Source of the DNA: Mucispirillum schaedleri
Lineage (GTDB): Bacteria; Chrysiogenota; Deferribacteres; Deferribacterales; Mucispirillaceae
Direction: 5' to 3'
DNA length: 64,000 nt
Assembly (NCBI GenBank): GCA_949287985.1
Contig: CASEIN010000005.1
Location: 1 to 64,000 of the forward strand
Shown here: one piece after another, positions 44,818-54,576 of the stretch
Layout of the letters: each line of letters begins with the position of its first letter
Position numbering within the stretch: the stretch's first letter is position 1
Program-made: the position numbers and the translations under genes
Notes under the pieces: generated by a model
What the model saw: the letters and a program-made list of their open reading frames with translations, nothing else
Told to the model about the DNA's origin: nothing
Database searches by the model: none

Positions 44818-47027
44818 AAGAAAAAGTATTTATATTTATTTGTGCATTATTCTTAAGTTTTAATGCTTATGCTCAAGATAATGGAACTTATGCAGTTAAT
44901 TTTAAAAATGTTCCTATGAAAGATTTTATAACATTTGTATCAGAATTTACTGGTAAAAATGTTATATATAACGAGGCTGATTTAAGAGGTAATGTAACCA
45001 TATCTTCTCAAAAAAATATGGATTCAAAAGAGATACTTGATATTTTTTATTCTGTAATGAAACTAAATGGATACCAGCCTGTTACAAAAGGTGACAGTAT
45101 TCAAATTATAGCAGAAAAGGATATCCAGTCTTTTGATGAAGATTTAACTATGGGCAAAAATGGCTCATATGGTTATATAACTACTGTAATATCTTTAAAA
45201 AATTACAATGCAGCCACTTTACTTCCTGTTTTAAATAGAATGAAATCAAAAACTGGTTATGTGGAAGTTGTGCGTGGTTTAAATATTGTTGTTGTTCGAG
45301 ATGATGCTTCTAGAATAGAGAAAATGAACTCATTAATAAACAGGGTAGATAATGTGGCAGCAGGCTATGAGTTTTATACTATGCCACTGGAATATTCTAT
45401 TGCCAGCAAAATAGAACAGCAAATTACTAAATTTTTTAATGAGCTTGCAAAAAATTCAATAAATCCAACTTCCCCTGTTGTTATATCTGATGATATTTCA
45501 AACACTTTAATTATAGCAGCTACAAAAAAGGATTATGAAAGAATATCGGCTATTGTATCTAACCTTGATACAAAGAGTATGGCAGTAAATACAGAACCTA
45601 GAGTTTTTTATTTAAAAAATGCAAGGGCAGAAGATGTGGAGAAAGTTTTATCAAAACTTGTAACATCTCTTTCTCAAAAACCGGGTGCAGCAGGGGCAGC
45701 AGGTGCTGTTGCAACTACTACAGCATCATCAAAGGTCAGCATATCGGCAGATAATGCAACAAACTCTATTTTGGCTATTGGTGATAAAGAGCTTTATGAT
45801 AATTTAGACTCTTTAATTAATAAACTTGATGTTCCTAGAAGGCAGGTTTATGTAGAAGCATTAATTTTAGAAACAAGTATAGATAAAAGCTCTCAATTTG
45901 GAGTTGAGTGGTTTTTAGGTGGTGGTAATACATCAGGTGCTGTAGTAGGTGGCTCCATGCAGGGCGGAGGTGGTGGTCTTGGCAGTATTATTGGTTCTAT
46001 TAGCCAGGGTGCTCCATCACTTACAGGGCTTGGAACTGGGCTTGGAGTTGGTGTTATTGGTAATATTATATCATTTCAAGGTGCAAAATTTCCATCAATT
46101 GGTGCTTTAATTTCAGCACTTAGAACATCAAGTGGTATTAATATTATTTCAAACCCACAGATTTTAACATTAAATAATTCACCTGCTGAAGTATTTGTTG
46201 GTGAAAATATGCCTTACCAAACAAGTACAAAGTATGACTCAAATAACAACCCAATTCAAACATTTGATTATAGAGATGTAGGTGTAAAATTAAAAGTAAC
46301 ACCACAAATATCAAGTGATGATATGGTTACATTATCAATAGAACAGGAAATAAAAAAGGTGTCAGGTTCTGCAGCAAGTTCTACTGCTCCAACTACCCTT
46401 ACAAGAAGCACAAATACTACTGTTAAGCTTAAAAACCATTCTATTATGGTAATTTCTGGTATGATAAAAGATGACTCTACCACAACAGTATCAGGAGTTC
46501 CGGGACTTTCTAATATTCCTATACTTGGCTGGCTTTTTAAGAAACAGAATACAAGCACTCAAAAAACAAATGTTATGCTTTTTATAACTGCTCATATTAT
46601 TGATACTGTAGAAGATAATGAAAAATTAATGCAGGGCAAACGTGCCACAATGGAAGATTTTAACAGGCAGGGCGATAAAGAATTTAACAAAGGTTCTTTT
46701 ACTGATACTGGCAGGTCAATACAGCTTAAAAATGATATAGAAGGTTTAACACCTGAAGAAGCTAAAAAGACACAAAGGCAGCGTGATAAAGAAAAAGCAG
46801 ATAGAGAAAAAGAAGCAAAACGTCTTGAAAAAGAACGTCAAAAAGCATTAAAAAAAGCTGAAAAAGAAAAAGAAAAAAATAACCCAAAAGAAGTAAAAGA
46901 AAATAATGAGTTACTTACTCCAGTAGCTGTTGATGGTAATGTAGAAGAAAATAACAAGCAGGAAGGAAACAATAATTCTGAAGTTATAACAATAGAGCCT
47001 GCAAATCAGGAAAATAAAGGTGAATAG
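44814..47027 (+). CDS. gspD: Secretin GspD
   Basis: 737 residues with a signal peptide (cleavage near AYA/QD). Order: N0 domain (about 20-95), N1-N3 ring domains (about 120-340; LKNARAEDVEKVLSKLV is N3-like), then the secretin barrel (about 345-620) with the family motif GVPGLSNIPILGWLFK. An inserted Gly/Ala-rich and Gly-rich stretch lies near 280 and 375. Beyond about 640 is an unusual tail of ~100 residues very rich in Lys, Glu and Arg (EKEAKRLEKERQKALKKAEK), ending in acidic, Asn-rich sequence, which may form a coiled coil. The channel spans the outer membrane; no pilotin gene is obvious nearby unless one of the lipoproteins serves. Confidence 0.92.
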   Translation: MKEKVFIFICALFLSFNAYAQDNGTYAVNFKNVPMKDFITFVSEFTGKNVIYNEADLRGNVTISSQKNMDSKEILDIFYSVMKLNGYQPVTKGDSIQIIAEKDIQSFDEDLTMGKNGSYGYITTVISLKNYNAATLLPVLNRMKSKTGYVEVVRGLNIVVVRDDASRIEKMNSLINRVDNVAAGYEFYTMPLEYSIASKIEQQITKFFNELAKNSINPTSPVVISDDISNTLIIAATKKDYERISAIVSNLDTKSMAVNTEPRVFYLKNARAEDVEKVLSKLVTSLSQKPGAAGAAGAVATTTASSKVSISADNATNSILAIGDKELYDNLDSLINKLDVPRRQVYVEALILETSIDKSSQFGVEWFLGGGNTSGAVVGGSMQGGGGGLGSIIGSISQGAPSLTGLGTGLGVGVIGNIISFQGAKFPSIGALISALRTSSGINIISNPQILTLNNSPAEVFVGENMPYQTSTKYDSNNNPIQTFDYRDVGVKLKVTPQISSDDMVTLSIEQEIKKVSGSAASSTAPTTLTRSTNTTVKLKNHSIMVISGMIKDDSTTTVSGVPGLSNIPILGWLFKKQNTSTQKTNVMLFITAHIIDTVEDNEKLMQGKRATMEDFNRQGDKEFNKGSFTDTGRSIQLKNDIEGLTPEEAKKTQRQRDKEKADREKEAKRLEKERQKALKKAEKEKEKNNPKEVKENNELLTPVAVDGNVEENNKQEGNNNSEVITIEPANQENKGE

Positions 47028-47029
47028 TA

Positions 47030-48481
47030 ATGAGTGTGGAGTTTGAAAAAATAAGAGCTCATTACATGAAATTTCCTGATAAAAGTGATTTTGTCCCTGT
47101 GGAAGAAGATGATAAAGTAAAGTTTTTTTACAGTGATGAACAGGGTTTACAAAAAGCTAAATTTATGAGCTTTTCTTTAGGTATTGCTCCAGATTATGAA
47201 TATGCAGAAAAAAAACATATATTAGAGATTTTAGAAAGCTTTGGTGGGGAAGTAGATGATGTTGCTTCAGAAGAAAGTGATGATATTGATGATGATGCAA
47301 ATATCTTAACTTCTTCTTATGATGATGCACCAGTTATACGTCTTGTAAACCAAATAATAATTAGTGCCGTTAAAAATGGTGCCAGTGATATTCATTTTGA
47401 AGGCAGAGATGGTGCATTTTTAATTCGTATTAGGGTGGACGGCTGCCTTAATACTCTTAAAACATATCCTAAAAGCGTTCATGACCCAATTTTAGCACGT
47501 ATTAAGGTTATTGGGCAGCTTGATGTGGCAGAAACAAGGCGTGCTCAAGATGGCAGAATAAATTTAAAAATTGGTAACAGGGTTATAGATATTCGTGTAT
47601 CTACTATGCCATCTATTAATGGTGAGAAGGCAGTTTTAAGGATATTAGAGCGTTCTTCAGATTTTACATCTTTGCAGCAGATAGGTTTAGATGGAGAACT
47701 TTATGAAAGATTTCGCCCATATCTTGACAGACCAAATGGCATCATATTAGTAACAGGTCCAACAGGTAGTGGTAAAACAACAACTTTATATGCATCACTA
47801 CTTGCTATGAACAGGGATAATAAAAATGTGGTAACAATAGAAGACCCAGTGGAATACCATATTGATAATGTTACGCAGGTGCAAATGAATCCTGCTGTTA
47901 ATTTAACATTTGCCCAAGCCATTAAAACTTTTTTAAGGCAGGACCCAGATATTATACTTGTTGGTGAAATTAGGGATAATGAAACAGCAGAGGCAGCCAT
48001 ACAGGCATCATTGACTGGTCACTTAGTGTTATCTACACTGCACACAAACGACTCACCAACAGCAATAGCACGTTTAATAGAAATGGAAGTAGAGCCTTTT
48101 TTAATTTCCTCATCACTTGCTATTGTAATTGGTCAAAGGCTTGTTCGTAAAATTTGCCCACACTGCCAGGAAGAAGTAGTGGCAGATGATTTTATAAAAT
48201 CCACCTTTGCTAAAGCTGGTATTACTATTGATAAATATATGGCAGGTAAAGGCTGCCCAAATTGTTTTAATACAGGCTATCGTGGAAGGATTGGTATTTT
48301 TGAAATGCTTGAAATTACTGACAGCTTGCGTGTTTTAATAAACAAAAGAGCATCAAGTTATGATATTAAAGAAGCAGCAAGGAAGGAAGGGTTTAGGACC
48401 ATGTTTGAATATGGTGCAACACTTGTGGAAAAAGGTATTACCACCCCTTCAGAAGTGCTTTCTGTTACAAAGGTTGATTAA
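47030..48481 (+). CDS. gspE: Secretion ATPase GspE
   Basis: 483 residues. N-terminal part to ~95 is short compared with larger GspE proteins; the N2E region (about 95-210) leads into the ATPase domain with Walker A GPTGSGKTTT (243-252, K249), the Asp box and the Walker B-like HLVLSTLHTNDS region. A zinc ribbon of two cysteine pairs (CPHC ... CPNC, about 380-415) follows. It drives pseudopilus assembly from the inner face of the membrane, bound to GspL. The gene is 2 bases after gspD and 1-base overlapped with gspF. Confidence 0.93.
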   Translation: MSVEFEKIRAHYMKFPDKSDFVPVEEDDKVKFFYSDEQGLQKAKFMSFSLGIAPDYEYAEKKHILEILESFGGEVDDVASEESDDIDDDANILTSSYDDAPVIRLVNQIIISAVKNGASDIHFEGRDGAFLIRIRVDGCLNTLKTYPKSVHDPILARIKVIGQLDVAETRRAQDGRINLKIGNRVIDIRVSTMPSINGEKAVLRILERSSDFTSLQQIGLDGELYERFRPYLDRPNGIILVTGPTGSGKTTTLYASLLAMNRDNKNVVTIEDPVEYHIDNVTQVQMNPAVNLTFAQAIKTFLRQDPDIILVGEIRDNETAEAAIQASLTGHLVLSTLHTNDSPTAIARLIEMEVEPFLISSSLAIVIGQRLVRKICPHCQEEVVADDFIKSTFAKAGITIDKYMAGKGCPNCFNTGYRGRIGIFEMLEITDSLRVLINKRASSYDIKEAARKEGFRTMFEYGATLVEKGITTPSEVLSVTKVD

Positions 48482-49680
48482 TGCCAAGTTATTTATATAA
48501 AGGAATGTCAAAAACTGGAAAGGAAGTAAAGGGTGTCCGTGATGCTTTAAGCAAGCAGGCACTTACCAATGAGCTTTTATCAGAAGGGATTTTTGTTTCC
48601 AGTATTACAGAATCAGGCTCATCTAATTCATCTTTAGCAAAATTACAGGAAATATTTGCAAAGAAGATTAATTTATCAGATACTTTTTTTCAGCTTTCAT
48701 TACTTTTAAGAAGTGGTATTCCTTTGGTGGAAGCAGTGAAAATCGTTGCAAAAAGCACGAAAGAACAGCATTTAAAAAATGCTTTAATGGAATCTGCTTC
48801 AAAAGTATCTGAAGGTATGCGATTTTCAGAAAGTTTATCTAAATACCCTAAAATATTTGACCCAATGTATGTTAACTTAATTAAAGCATCAGAGCAGGTG
48901 GGTAAGCTTGCAGCAGTGCTGGCAGATATTGCAGTTTATGAAGATGATAAACGAAAAAACACAGATAAAATCAAAACTGCTATGGTATACCCTATGACAA
49001 TTCTTGTAATGGGCTTTGCTGTTCTTGGCTTTTTACTTGCTTTTGTTGTTCCAAAAATGGAATCAATCTTTTCATCTATGAAACAGCAGATACCAGCTTC
49101 TACTCAGTTTTTATTAAAAGTATCTGATTTTGTAAGTAATTATGGACTTGTACTATTATTATTTTTATTATTTATTATATTTGCTATCAGGTATTTATAT
49201 AAAAATAATCCAAAATTTAGGTTAGCAGTAGATAAAAAGCTTTTTAAGATGAATCTTATTTCCCATGTATCTGTTGCCAAATTTGCCCATGTATTATCAT
49301 TTCAGTTAAAAGAAGGGTTGCCTTTAACAGATGCACTTCACTATGCATCTTTAGTAATAGATAATAAATATATGTATGATACTATTGCTCAAGTAAGAGA
49401 GGCTGTCCAGTCTGGGACAAAATTTTCAGTAGCTGTTAGAAATGCAGGGATTTTTCCAGAGCTTTTTCCAGCAGCGGTATCAACTGGTGAATCTTCAGGT
49501 AATATGCCTGAACTTTTAGAGCGTGTAAATGAATTTTATTCTAAAAATGTAGATAAGTTTTTAACATCATTTATTTCAGCTATTGAGCCTATATTTATTG
49601 TAATAATAGGTGTGCTTGTTGGTTTTATTGTAATTTCAATAATGCAGCCGCTTTTCTCTATGAACTCTTTGGTGCAGTAA
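48481..49680 (+). CDS. gspF: Inner-membrane platform protein GspF
   Basis: 399 residues with three membrane segments and two cytoplasmic T2SF domains: N-terminal YLYKGMSKTGKEVKG and FFQLSLLLRSGIPLVEAV, then the second repeat VAKFAHVLSFQLKEGLPLTDAL. The C-terminal helix (IFIVIIGVLVGFIVISIMQPLF) is typical. GspF is the membrane core around which the ATPase turns to build the pseudopilus. Its stop TAA overlaps the ATG of the next transporter gene by one base, so a LysE-type exporter is the tail gene of the T2SS operon. Confidence 0.92.
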   Translation: MPSYLYKGMSKTGKEVKGVRDALSKQALTNELLSEGIFVSSITESGSSNSSLAKLQEIFAKKINLSDTFFQLSLLLRSGIPLVEAVKIVAKSTKEQHLKNALMESASKVSEGMRFSESLSKYPKIFDPMYVNLIKASEQVGKLAAVLADIAVYEDDKRKNTDKIKTAMVYPMTILVMGFAVLGFLLAFVVPKMESIFSSMKQQIPASTQFLLKVSDFVSNYGLVLLLFLLFIIFAIRYLYKNNPKFRLAVDKKLFKMNLISHVSVAKFAHVLSFQLKEGLPLTDALHYASLVIDNKYMYDTIAQVREAVQSGTKFSVAVRNAGIFPELFPAAVSTGESSGNMPELLERVNEFYSKNVDKFLTSFISAIEPIFIVIIGVLVGFIVISIMQPLFSMNSLVQ

Positions 49681-50300
49681 TGGAAAATATAACTGATTAT
49701 TTAGGCTTTATTGGTGCAGTTATAATTTTAAGCATAACACCGGGTGCTGATACTATATTTATACTGACAAAAGCAATAGCTGGTGGTTATAAGCAGGGGT
49801 TTGCTTCAGTTGCAGGCATTGTTTGTGGGTTATTTGTTCATACTGCTTTAGCTGCTTTTGGTTTATCTATTATATTAATGACTTCATCTTTACTTTTTAA
49901 CATTATAAAAATTGCAGGGGCAGCATATTTAATATATCTTGGCATAATGGCAATAAAATCAAAATCTAATATTATTATATCATCAGAAAAAGCAACAGTT
50001 TCCATTAAAAAAACATTTAGACAGGGTTTTTTTACAAATATATTAAACCCTAAAGTAGCTTTATTTTTTTTAGCACTTCTTCCCCAGTTTGTAAAAAGTA
50101 ATGCTTCTACACCAGTGCCTTTTTTAATTTTAGGTTTAACATTTATTGTTATAGGCACAATATGGAGTTTATTTTTAGTAGCAGCATCATCTTATATTTC
50201 ATTATCTTTAAGAACTTCAAATTTTTCAAACTATTTAAATAAAATATCTGGTGTAATATTTATAATTTTAGGGTTAAATATTTTACGTATTAAAAACTAA
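49680..50300 (+). CDS. LysE/RhtB-family transporter
   Basis: 206 residues with about six hydrophobic segments. The family signature is ILSITPGADTIFILTKAIAGGYKQGF near the N-terminus and FFTNILNPKVALFFLALLPQFV in the middle. Members export amino acids such as homoserine, threonine or leucine; the substrate cannot be named here. It has no histidine tail, unlike the LysE relative at 2750. It is fused to the T2SS operon end by a one-base overlap, and its last 18 bases overlap the end of the convergent ThiE-like gene. Confidence 0.85.
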   Translation: MENITDYLGFIGAVIILSITPGADTIFILTKAIAGGYKQGFASVAGIVCGLFVHTALAAFGLSIILMTSSLLFNIIKIAGAAYLIYLGIMAIKSKSNIIISSEKATVSIKKTFRQGFFTNILNPKVALFFLALLPQFVKSNASTPVPFLILGLTFIVIGTIWSLFLVAASSYISLSLRTSNFSNYLNKISGVIFIILGLNILRIKN

Positions 50301-50831
50301 TTTATTTACAATTTCTTCCACAAGCCTAATACCTGCAACACCATAGAAATGGTTTGCTGTTTCCTGCATATTTTCTAAATTTATACCACCTAAGGCATAT
50401 ACTTTTTTATTTTTATTATAATCTATAATTCCTAAAGGTTTTACCTTGTAATCTTTTGGGGTATCATATATTGGGCTTAATGTGTAATAATCTGTATTAA
50501 TTAATTCTAATTCATTTGCACTGTGGCTTGAATAACCAGTTATTAGTCCTTTTTCTTTTATATAATCTAAATTTTCAAGGCATGATTTATTAAGATGAAC
50601 ACCATCATACCCATGCTTTAATGCAGATAAATAATCACAACTTAAAACAAGTGGGCATTTTTTTACTACTGAACGCATTTTTTTTATATTTTCTTCATAA
50701 TTATTATCTTTATTTTTAATTCTATACCAAATAATATCAGCATAGTTTTCAATTTTAGAAGCATAAAAAAAAGCGTTATTCATAAAATAGTTATCATCTA
50801 TTACTGCTAAAAAATTAATATCTAAGTTCAT
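50283..50831 (-). CDS. ThiE/TenI-like thiamine phosphate synthase family protein
   Basis: 182 residues from the preferred ATG at 50831 (AGGG about 11 bases upstream; the frame extends to 50864 without a ribosome site). It is a small TIM barrel: WYRIKNKD, YDGVHLN, TGYSSHS, LSPIYDTPKDYKVKPLG and YALGGIN match thiamine phosphate synthase/TenI segments. The canonical ThiE has about 210 residues and several conserved substrate residues; this one looks shortened and more like TenI-type aminase relatives. No thi genes are near. Its end overlaps the convergent exporter gene by 18 bases. Confidence 0.7.
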   Translation of the reverse strand: MNLDINFLAVIDDNYFMNNAFFYASKIENYADIIWYRIKNKDNNYEENIKKMRSVVKKCPLVLSCDYLSALKHGYDGVHLNKSCLENLDYIKEKGLITGYSSHSANELELINTDYYTLSPIYDTPKDYKVKPLGIIDYNKNKKVYALGGINLENMQETANHFYGVAGIRLVEEIVNKLVFNT

Positions 50832-50969
50832 ACATTGTATATCCCTGTGTCTAATAAAGAACATAATACTTAATAATGTATATAAAAATCAATAAAATAA
50901 TAGTAGTAAAATATAAAAATAAATATTATAATCTATGTGGAATTACGAAAATATATTTGGTATGGTAAT

Positions 50970-52382
50970 ATGCAGAAATTAAATCAGATTGTTTTTTTAT
51001 TATTTTTATTTATGTTTTTTTATCAAAGTTTAAGTGCATCAGAAGTATCATATACTGAAGCACTGGAAAGGTTATATGGCACTCATGAGAGTATGGCTCA
51101 AGCAGAATCTGATTACAAAGAAAAGCAGTATTTAAAAAAGGCAGCACTTGGGCTTTATTCACCACGTTTTTCTATTAATGGGGTATATACATATTTTGGT
51201 AACGATTTAGCTATGGACGTTGATTTAACCCATGTGAAAAACGGTATTAATGGAGTGCTTGGAGGACTTCCTATTCCTTTACCACCACTAAATTTTCCAG
51301 ATACTACTCAGCAGGTTGTGCAAAAGGAACAGTTTTTTACACTTAATGCAACTATGCTTTGGCCTGTATTTACTGGTGGTAAAATATTTGCAGCTAATAA
51401 ATTAGCTACAGCAAACCTTAATATTTCAAAAGCTGGGCAAAAGGTCCGCCATGATGAGCTTGGTGTTTCAATGGCAGAGAAATATTTTACATTACGCTTT
51501 ATGCGTGAAGTAATTGAAGTAAAAAAGGAAGTGCGGGATTCTATGCAGGACCATTATAATAAAGCATTAAAACTTGAAAAAGCTGGTATGCTTGCAAAGG
51601 TGGAAAGGCTGCATGCAGAAATGGCATTAAGTAATGCAGAAAATTCACTTAATACTTCTATTAGGGAAGCAAAACTGGCAGAATCAGCATTAAAATCTAT
51701 GATAAACAGTCAGGAAGATAATGTTACTCCGTCAACACCATTATTTATAATAGCAGAAAAAGATGTGGAAAGCCTTGTATATTTTCAAGATATGGCAGTA
51801 TCATCAAATGGAAAATTAAAACAGGTTCAGGAAGCTAAAAATATTGCAAAAGCTGGGGTAATAAATAGTGTTTCCTCTTTTATTCCTAAAGTAAATGCTT
51901 TTGGTATGGCAAATATTTATGATTATCAGCTTTCATCTATGTCACCAGAATATATGGTAGGTGTGCAGGTATCGTTAAATTTATTTGATGGTTTACAAAA
52001 TTATCATCAATATAGAGCAAGCAAACAGGCAGAAGAAAGCACAAAATTAATGGTAGTCCGTGCAGAAAAAGATATTAGAACTCTTGTTGAACAGCAGTAT
52101 TTAACAATGCAGAATGCAAGGGAAGATTATATGGCCTCCCTTAAATCTCGTGCATTTTCTGAAGAATATTTAAGAGCAAGGCAGAAAGCTTTTAATCAAG
52201 GTATGGCAACTTCGCTTGATGTGGTAGATGCAGAGCTTGCATTATCAAACTCAAAAATGTCTGCTATTACAGCAGCTTATAAATTTGATATGGCACTTTT
52301 GAGTATGCTTGCAACTTCAGGAATATTTGATTCTTTTGAAACATATAGAGCACGTGCTTTTGTAGAACCAGGTCTTAAATAA
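50970..52382 (+). CDS. TolC-family outer-membrane efflux protein
   Basis: 470 residues from the ATG at 50970, which opens a signal peptide (hydrophobic 5-20, cleavage near LSA/SE); an upstream GTG at 50937 adds 11 residues that do not help. Two long alpha-helical hairpins and beta strands fit the OEP family. EKAGMLAKVERLHAEMALSNAE and QGMATSLDVVDAELALSNSK are the repeated helical segments of the tunnel. It is the outer-membrane channel of the exporter whose adaptor and permeases follow 18 bases on. Confidence 0.85.
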   Translation: MQKLNQIVFLLFLFMFFYQSLSASEVSYTEALERLYGTHESMAQAESDYKEKQYLKKAALGLYSPRFSINGVYTYFGNDLAMDVDLTHVKNGINGVLGGLPIPLPPLNFPDTTQQVVQKEQFFTLNATMLWPVFTGGKIFAANKLATANLNISKAGQKVRHDELGVSMAEKYFTLRFMREVIEVKKEVRDSMQDHYNKALKLEKAGMLAKVERLHAEMALSNAENSLNTSIREAKLAESALKSMINSQEDNVTPSTPLFIIAEKDVESLVYFQDMAVSSNGKLKQVQEAKNIAKAGVINSVSSFIPKVNAFGMANIYDYQLSSMSPEYMVGVQVSLNLFDGLQNYHQYRASKQAEESTKLMVVRAEKDIRTLVEQQYLTMQNAREDYMASLKSRAFSEEYLRARQKAFNQGMATSLDVVDAELALSNSKMSAITAAYKFDMALLSMLATSGIFDSFETYRARAFVEPGLK

Positions 52383-52400
52383 TTATTAGGAGACGTTTTT

Positions 52401-53390
52401 ATGAAATATATTTATTATTCTTTAGCATTTATTGTGGTTGGTGCTATTATTTCTGTTAGTGTTTGGTATGCGACACGTCCTGTTCCACTTACTATACAGG
52501 GTGAAGTTCATGCAAAACAAGTGCAGGTAGCAGCAAAAGTTCCTGGCAATGTTTTATCTCTTTCTGTAATTGAAGGGCAGCATGTAAAAAAAGGGGAAGT
52601 TCTTGCAAAAGTAGATTCGCCAACTTTAAGAGCAAAAGAATTACAGGCACTAGCTGCTGTTAAAGCTGCTGAAGCTCAAGAAAATAAAGTAAATATAGGT
52701 GCAAGACAGGAAGAAATTACAGCATTATATAATGTATATCAAAAAGCAATTGCAGCAGAAAGGTATGCATTTAAAACATACAGCAGGGTAAAATCACTTC
52801 ATAATGATGGAGTTGTTACAACACAAAGTTTAGATGAGGCATTAACCCAGTGGAAAGTGCTGCAAAATGATGTGCGTGCTGCACAAGCAAACTATGAAAT
52901 GGCAAAAACTGGTGCAAGAAAAGAAGATAAAACAGCAGCAGAAGCTATTAAAGAGCAGGCTCAAGGTGCATTAAAAGAAGTAATGGTTTTACTTGAGGAT
53001 ACTATACTTTACTCTCCAATTGATGGGGAAGTATCAACAGTAGTTGTTGAACAGGGTGAGCTTGTTACACCGGGATTTCCAATTATAAGTTTAATAGATA
53101 TGGAAGATGTTTGGTTAACATTTTACTTAAGAGAAGACTTATTAAAAAATATACGTATGGGAACAGTTATTAATGTGGAAATACCTGCACTTTCAGATAC
53201 AGAAGTATACCCTTGCGAAGTTAGATATATTGCTCCTGCTGGAAGCTATGCTGTATGGAGTGCTACAAAAACAAGTGCAGATTTTGATTTAAAAACTTTT
53301 GAAGTAAAGCTATACCCAAAATCTAAAATAGATGGCTTAAGAGCAGGTATGACTGCACTTTTTTATTCTGATGTAAAATATAGTAAATAA
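52401..53390 (+). CDS. HlyD-family membrane fusion (adaptor) protein
   Basis: 329 residues: an N-terminal signal/anchor helix (about 4-24), biotinyl-lipoyl-like segment VAAKVPGNVLSLSVIEGQHVKKGEVLAKVD, a coiled-coil hairpin (about 75-185), then YSPIDGEVSTVVVEQGELV and a beta-barrel segment with VWLTFYLREDLLKNI. It links the TolC-like channel with the inner-membrane permeases, like YhiI or EmrA adaptors. The ATG has AGGAGAC upstream. The next gene starts 1 base after its stop. Confidence 0.87.
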   Translation: MKYIYYSLAFIVVGAIISVSVWYATRPVPLTIQGEVHAKQVQVAAKVPGNVLSLSVIEGQHVKKGEVLAKVDSPTLRAKELQALAAVKAAEAQENKVNIGARQEEITALYNVYQKAIAAERYAFKTYSRVKSLHNDGVVTTQSLDEALTQWKVLQNDVRAAQANYEMAKTGARKEDKTAAEAIKEQAQGALKEVMVLLEDTILYSPIDGEVSTVVVEQGELVTPGFPIISLIDMEDVWLTFYLREDLLKNIRMGTVINVEIPALSDTEVYPCEVRYIAPAGSYAVWSATKTSADFDLKTFEVKLYPKSKIDGLRAGMTALFYSDVKYSK

Positions 53391-53391
53391 T

Positions 53392-54576
53392 ATGATTGTA
53401 AGAGAATATTTAAAAACAGTTAAATATTTTTTTGACAGAGAGTGGGATTTTCTGCTTTATAAACGCAGAAAACTTTTTTACTTTCTTATTTTTACACCAC
53501 TAGTAATATGTGCATTGATTATTGGTGTGTTTTCCAACCCGGTAATTAGAGAAATCCCTATTGCTTTAATAGATGAAGATAATAGTGCTTTATCAAGGGA
53601 AATAACAGGTGTTATAAATGCATCGCCATATGTGGAAATTGTAGAAACTGTTACAAATATGAATGAAGCACGCTCATTAATGGTTAGTGGTAAAACATAT
53701 GGTGTTGTCCTAATTCCAAGTGATTTTTCTAAAAAAGTGTTAGGTTATAAAGGTGCAGAAGTTGTGCTTTATTATAATAATGAACTTTTTTTAGTAGGTT
53801 CCCTTGTTAATAAAGGGGTTTTTACAGCAGTAAAATATTATTCTGATGTTTATAATAAAAAATATTTTATGAGCCATGGAGTGCCTGCTTATGATGCAGA
53901 ATTTCAAATAAAACCTGTTGAACTTAGTGAAAAAATATTATTTAACCCATATTTAAATTACCAGTATTTTTTTGTATTTGGTTTAATCCCTGCAGCGTTT
54001 CAGCTTTTTGTAATAAGTTCATTACTTTATGGTGTTTTATATGAAGAACGTTCTGGAAAATATCATGATATAGCTCATATTGTAGATGATGCACCATTTT
54101 CTTACACACTTGGCAAGCTGCTTCCTTATGGTATAATTTATATTTTTTCTGGCACACTTATGCTTTTTATTTTATTTGTATATTTAAAAGTTCCTTTAGT
54201 TGATGGATTTGGAAAAATATTGTTTGCTACCATGTGTTATATTTTTGTTTCTATGGCAGCAGGTCTTTTTATAGCAGTTATTTTAAGACCTTTAGCATTT
54301 AGTGCAGCAGCAGTTTATGCAGCCCCTACATTTGCATATGCTGGTGTATCATACCCACAGATTGCTATGCCTAAGTTTGCTTATTATTTAAGTGAATTTT
54401 TTCCCCTTACCCATTACCACAGGGTTTTAGTTAATGAAGCAATAAGGGGTAGTTCTCCATATAACTCTACATATTCAGAAATAATGTATATGATAATTCT
54501 TGGCACTGTAGCTTTTGCCATATCAATTGCAGTTATAAAAATATATACATATAAATATATTCGGAGGCAGTTATGA
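53392..54576 (+). CDS. ABC-2 type exporter permease, copy 1
   Basis: 394 residues: one N-terminal membrane segment (about 28-48), a large periplasmic domain to ~185 (PIALIDEDNSALSREITG), then five more membrane segments. This is the YhhJ/YbhR-type ABC2 permease. The partner permease overlaps its stop by 4 bases. The two presumably form a heterodimer. No ATPase gene is found in the operon, so one must come from elsewhere or the exporter is incomplete. Confidence 0.85.
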   Translation: MIVREYLKTVKYFFDREWDFLLYKRRKLFYFLIFTPLVICALIIGVFSNPVIREIPIALIDEDNSALSREITGVINASPYVEIVETVTNMNEARSLMVSGKTYGVVLIPSDFSKKVLGYKGAEVVLYYNNELFLVGSLVNKGVFTAVKYYSDVYNKKYFMSHGVPAYDAEFQIKPVELSEKILFNPYLNYQYFFVFGLIPAAFQLFVISSLLYGVLYEERSGKYHDIAHIVDDAPFSYTLGKLLPYGIIYIFSGTLMLFILFVYLKVPLVDGFGKILFATMCYIFVSMAAGLFIAVILRPLAFSAAAVYAAPTFAYAGVSYPQIAMPKFAYYLSEFFPLTHYHRVLVNEAIRGSSPYNSTYSEIMYMIILGTVAFAISIAVIKIYTYKYIRRQL

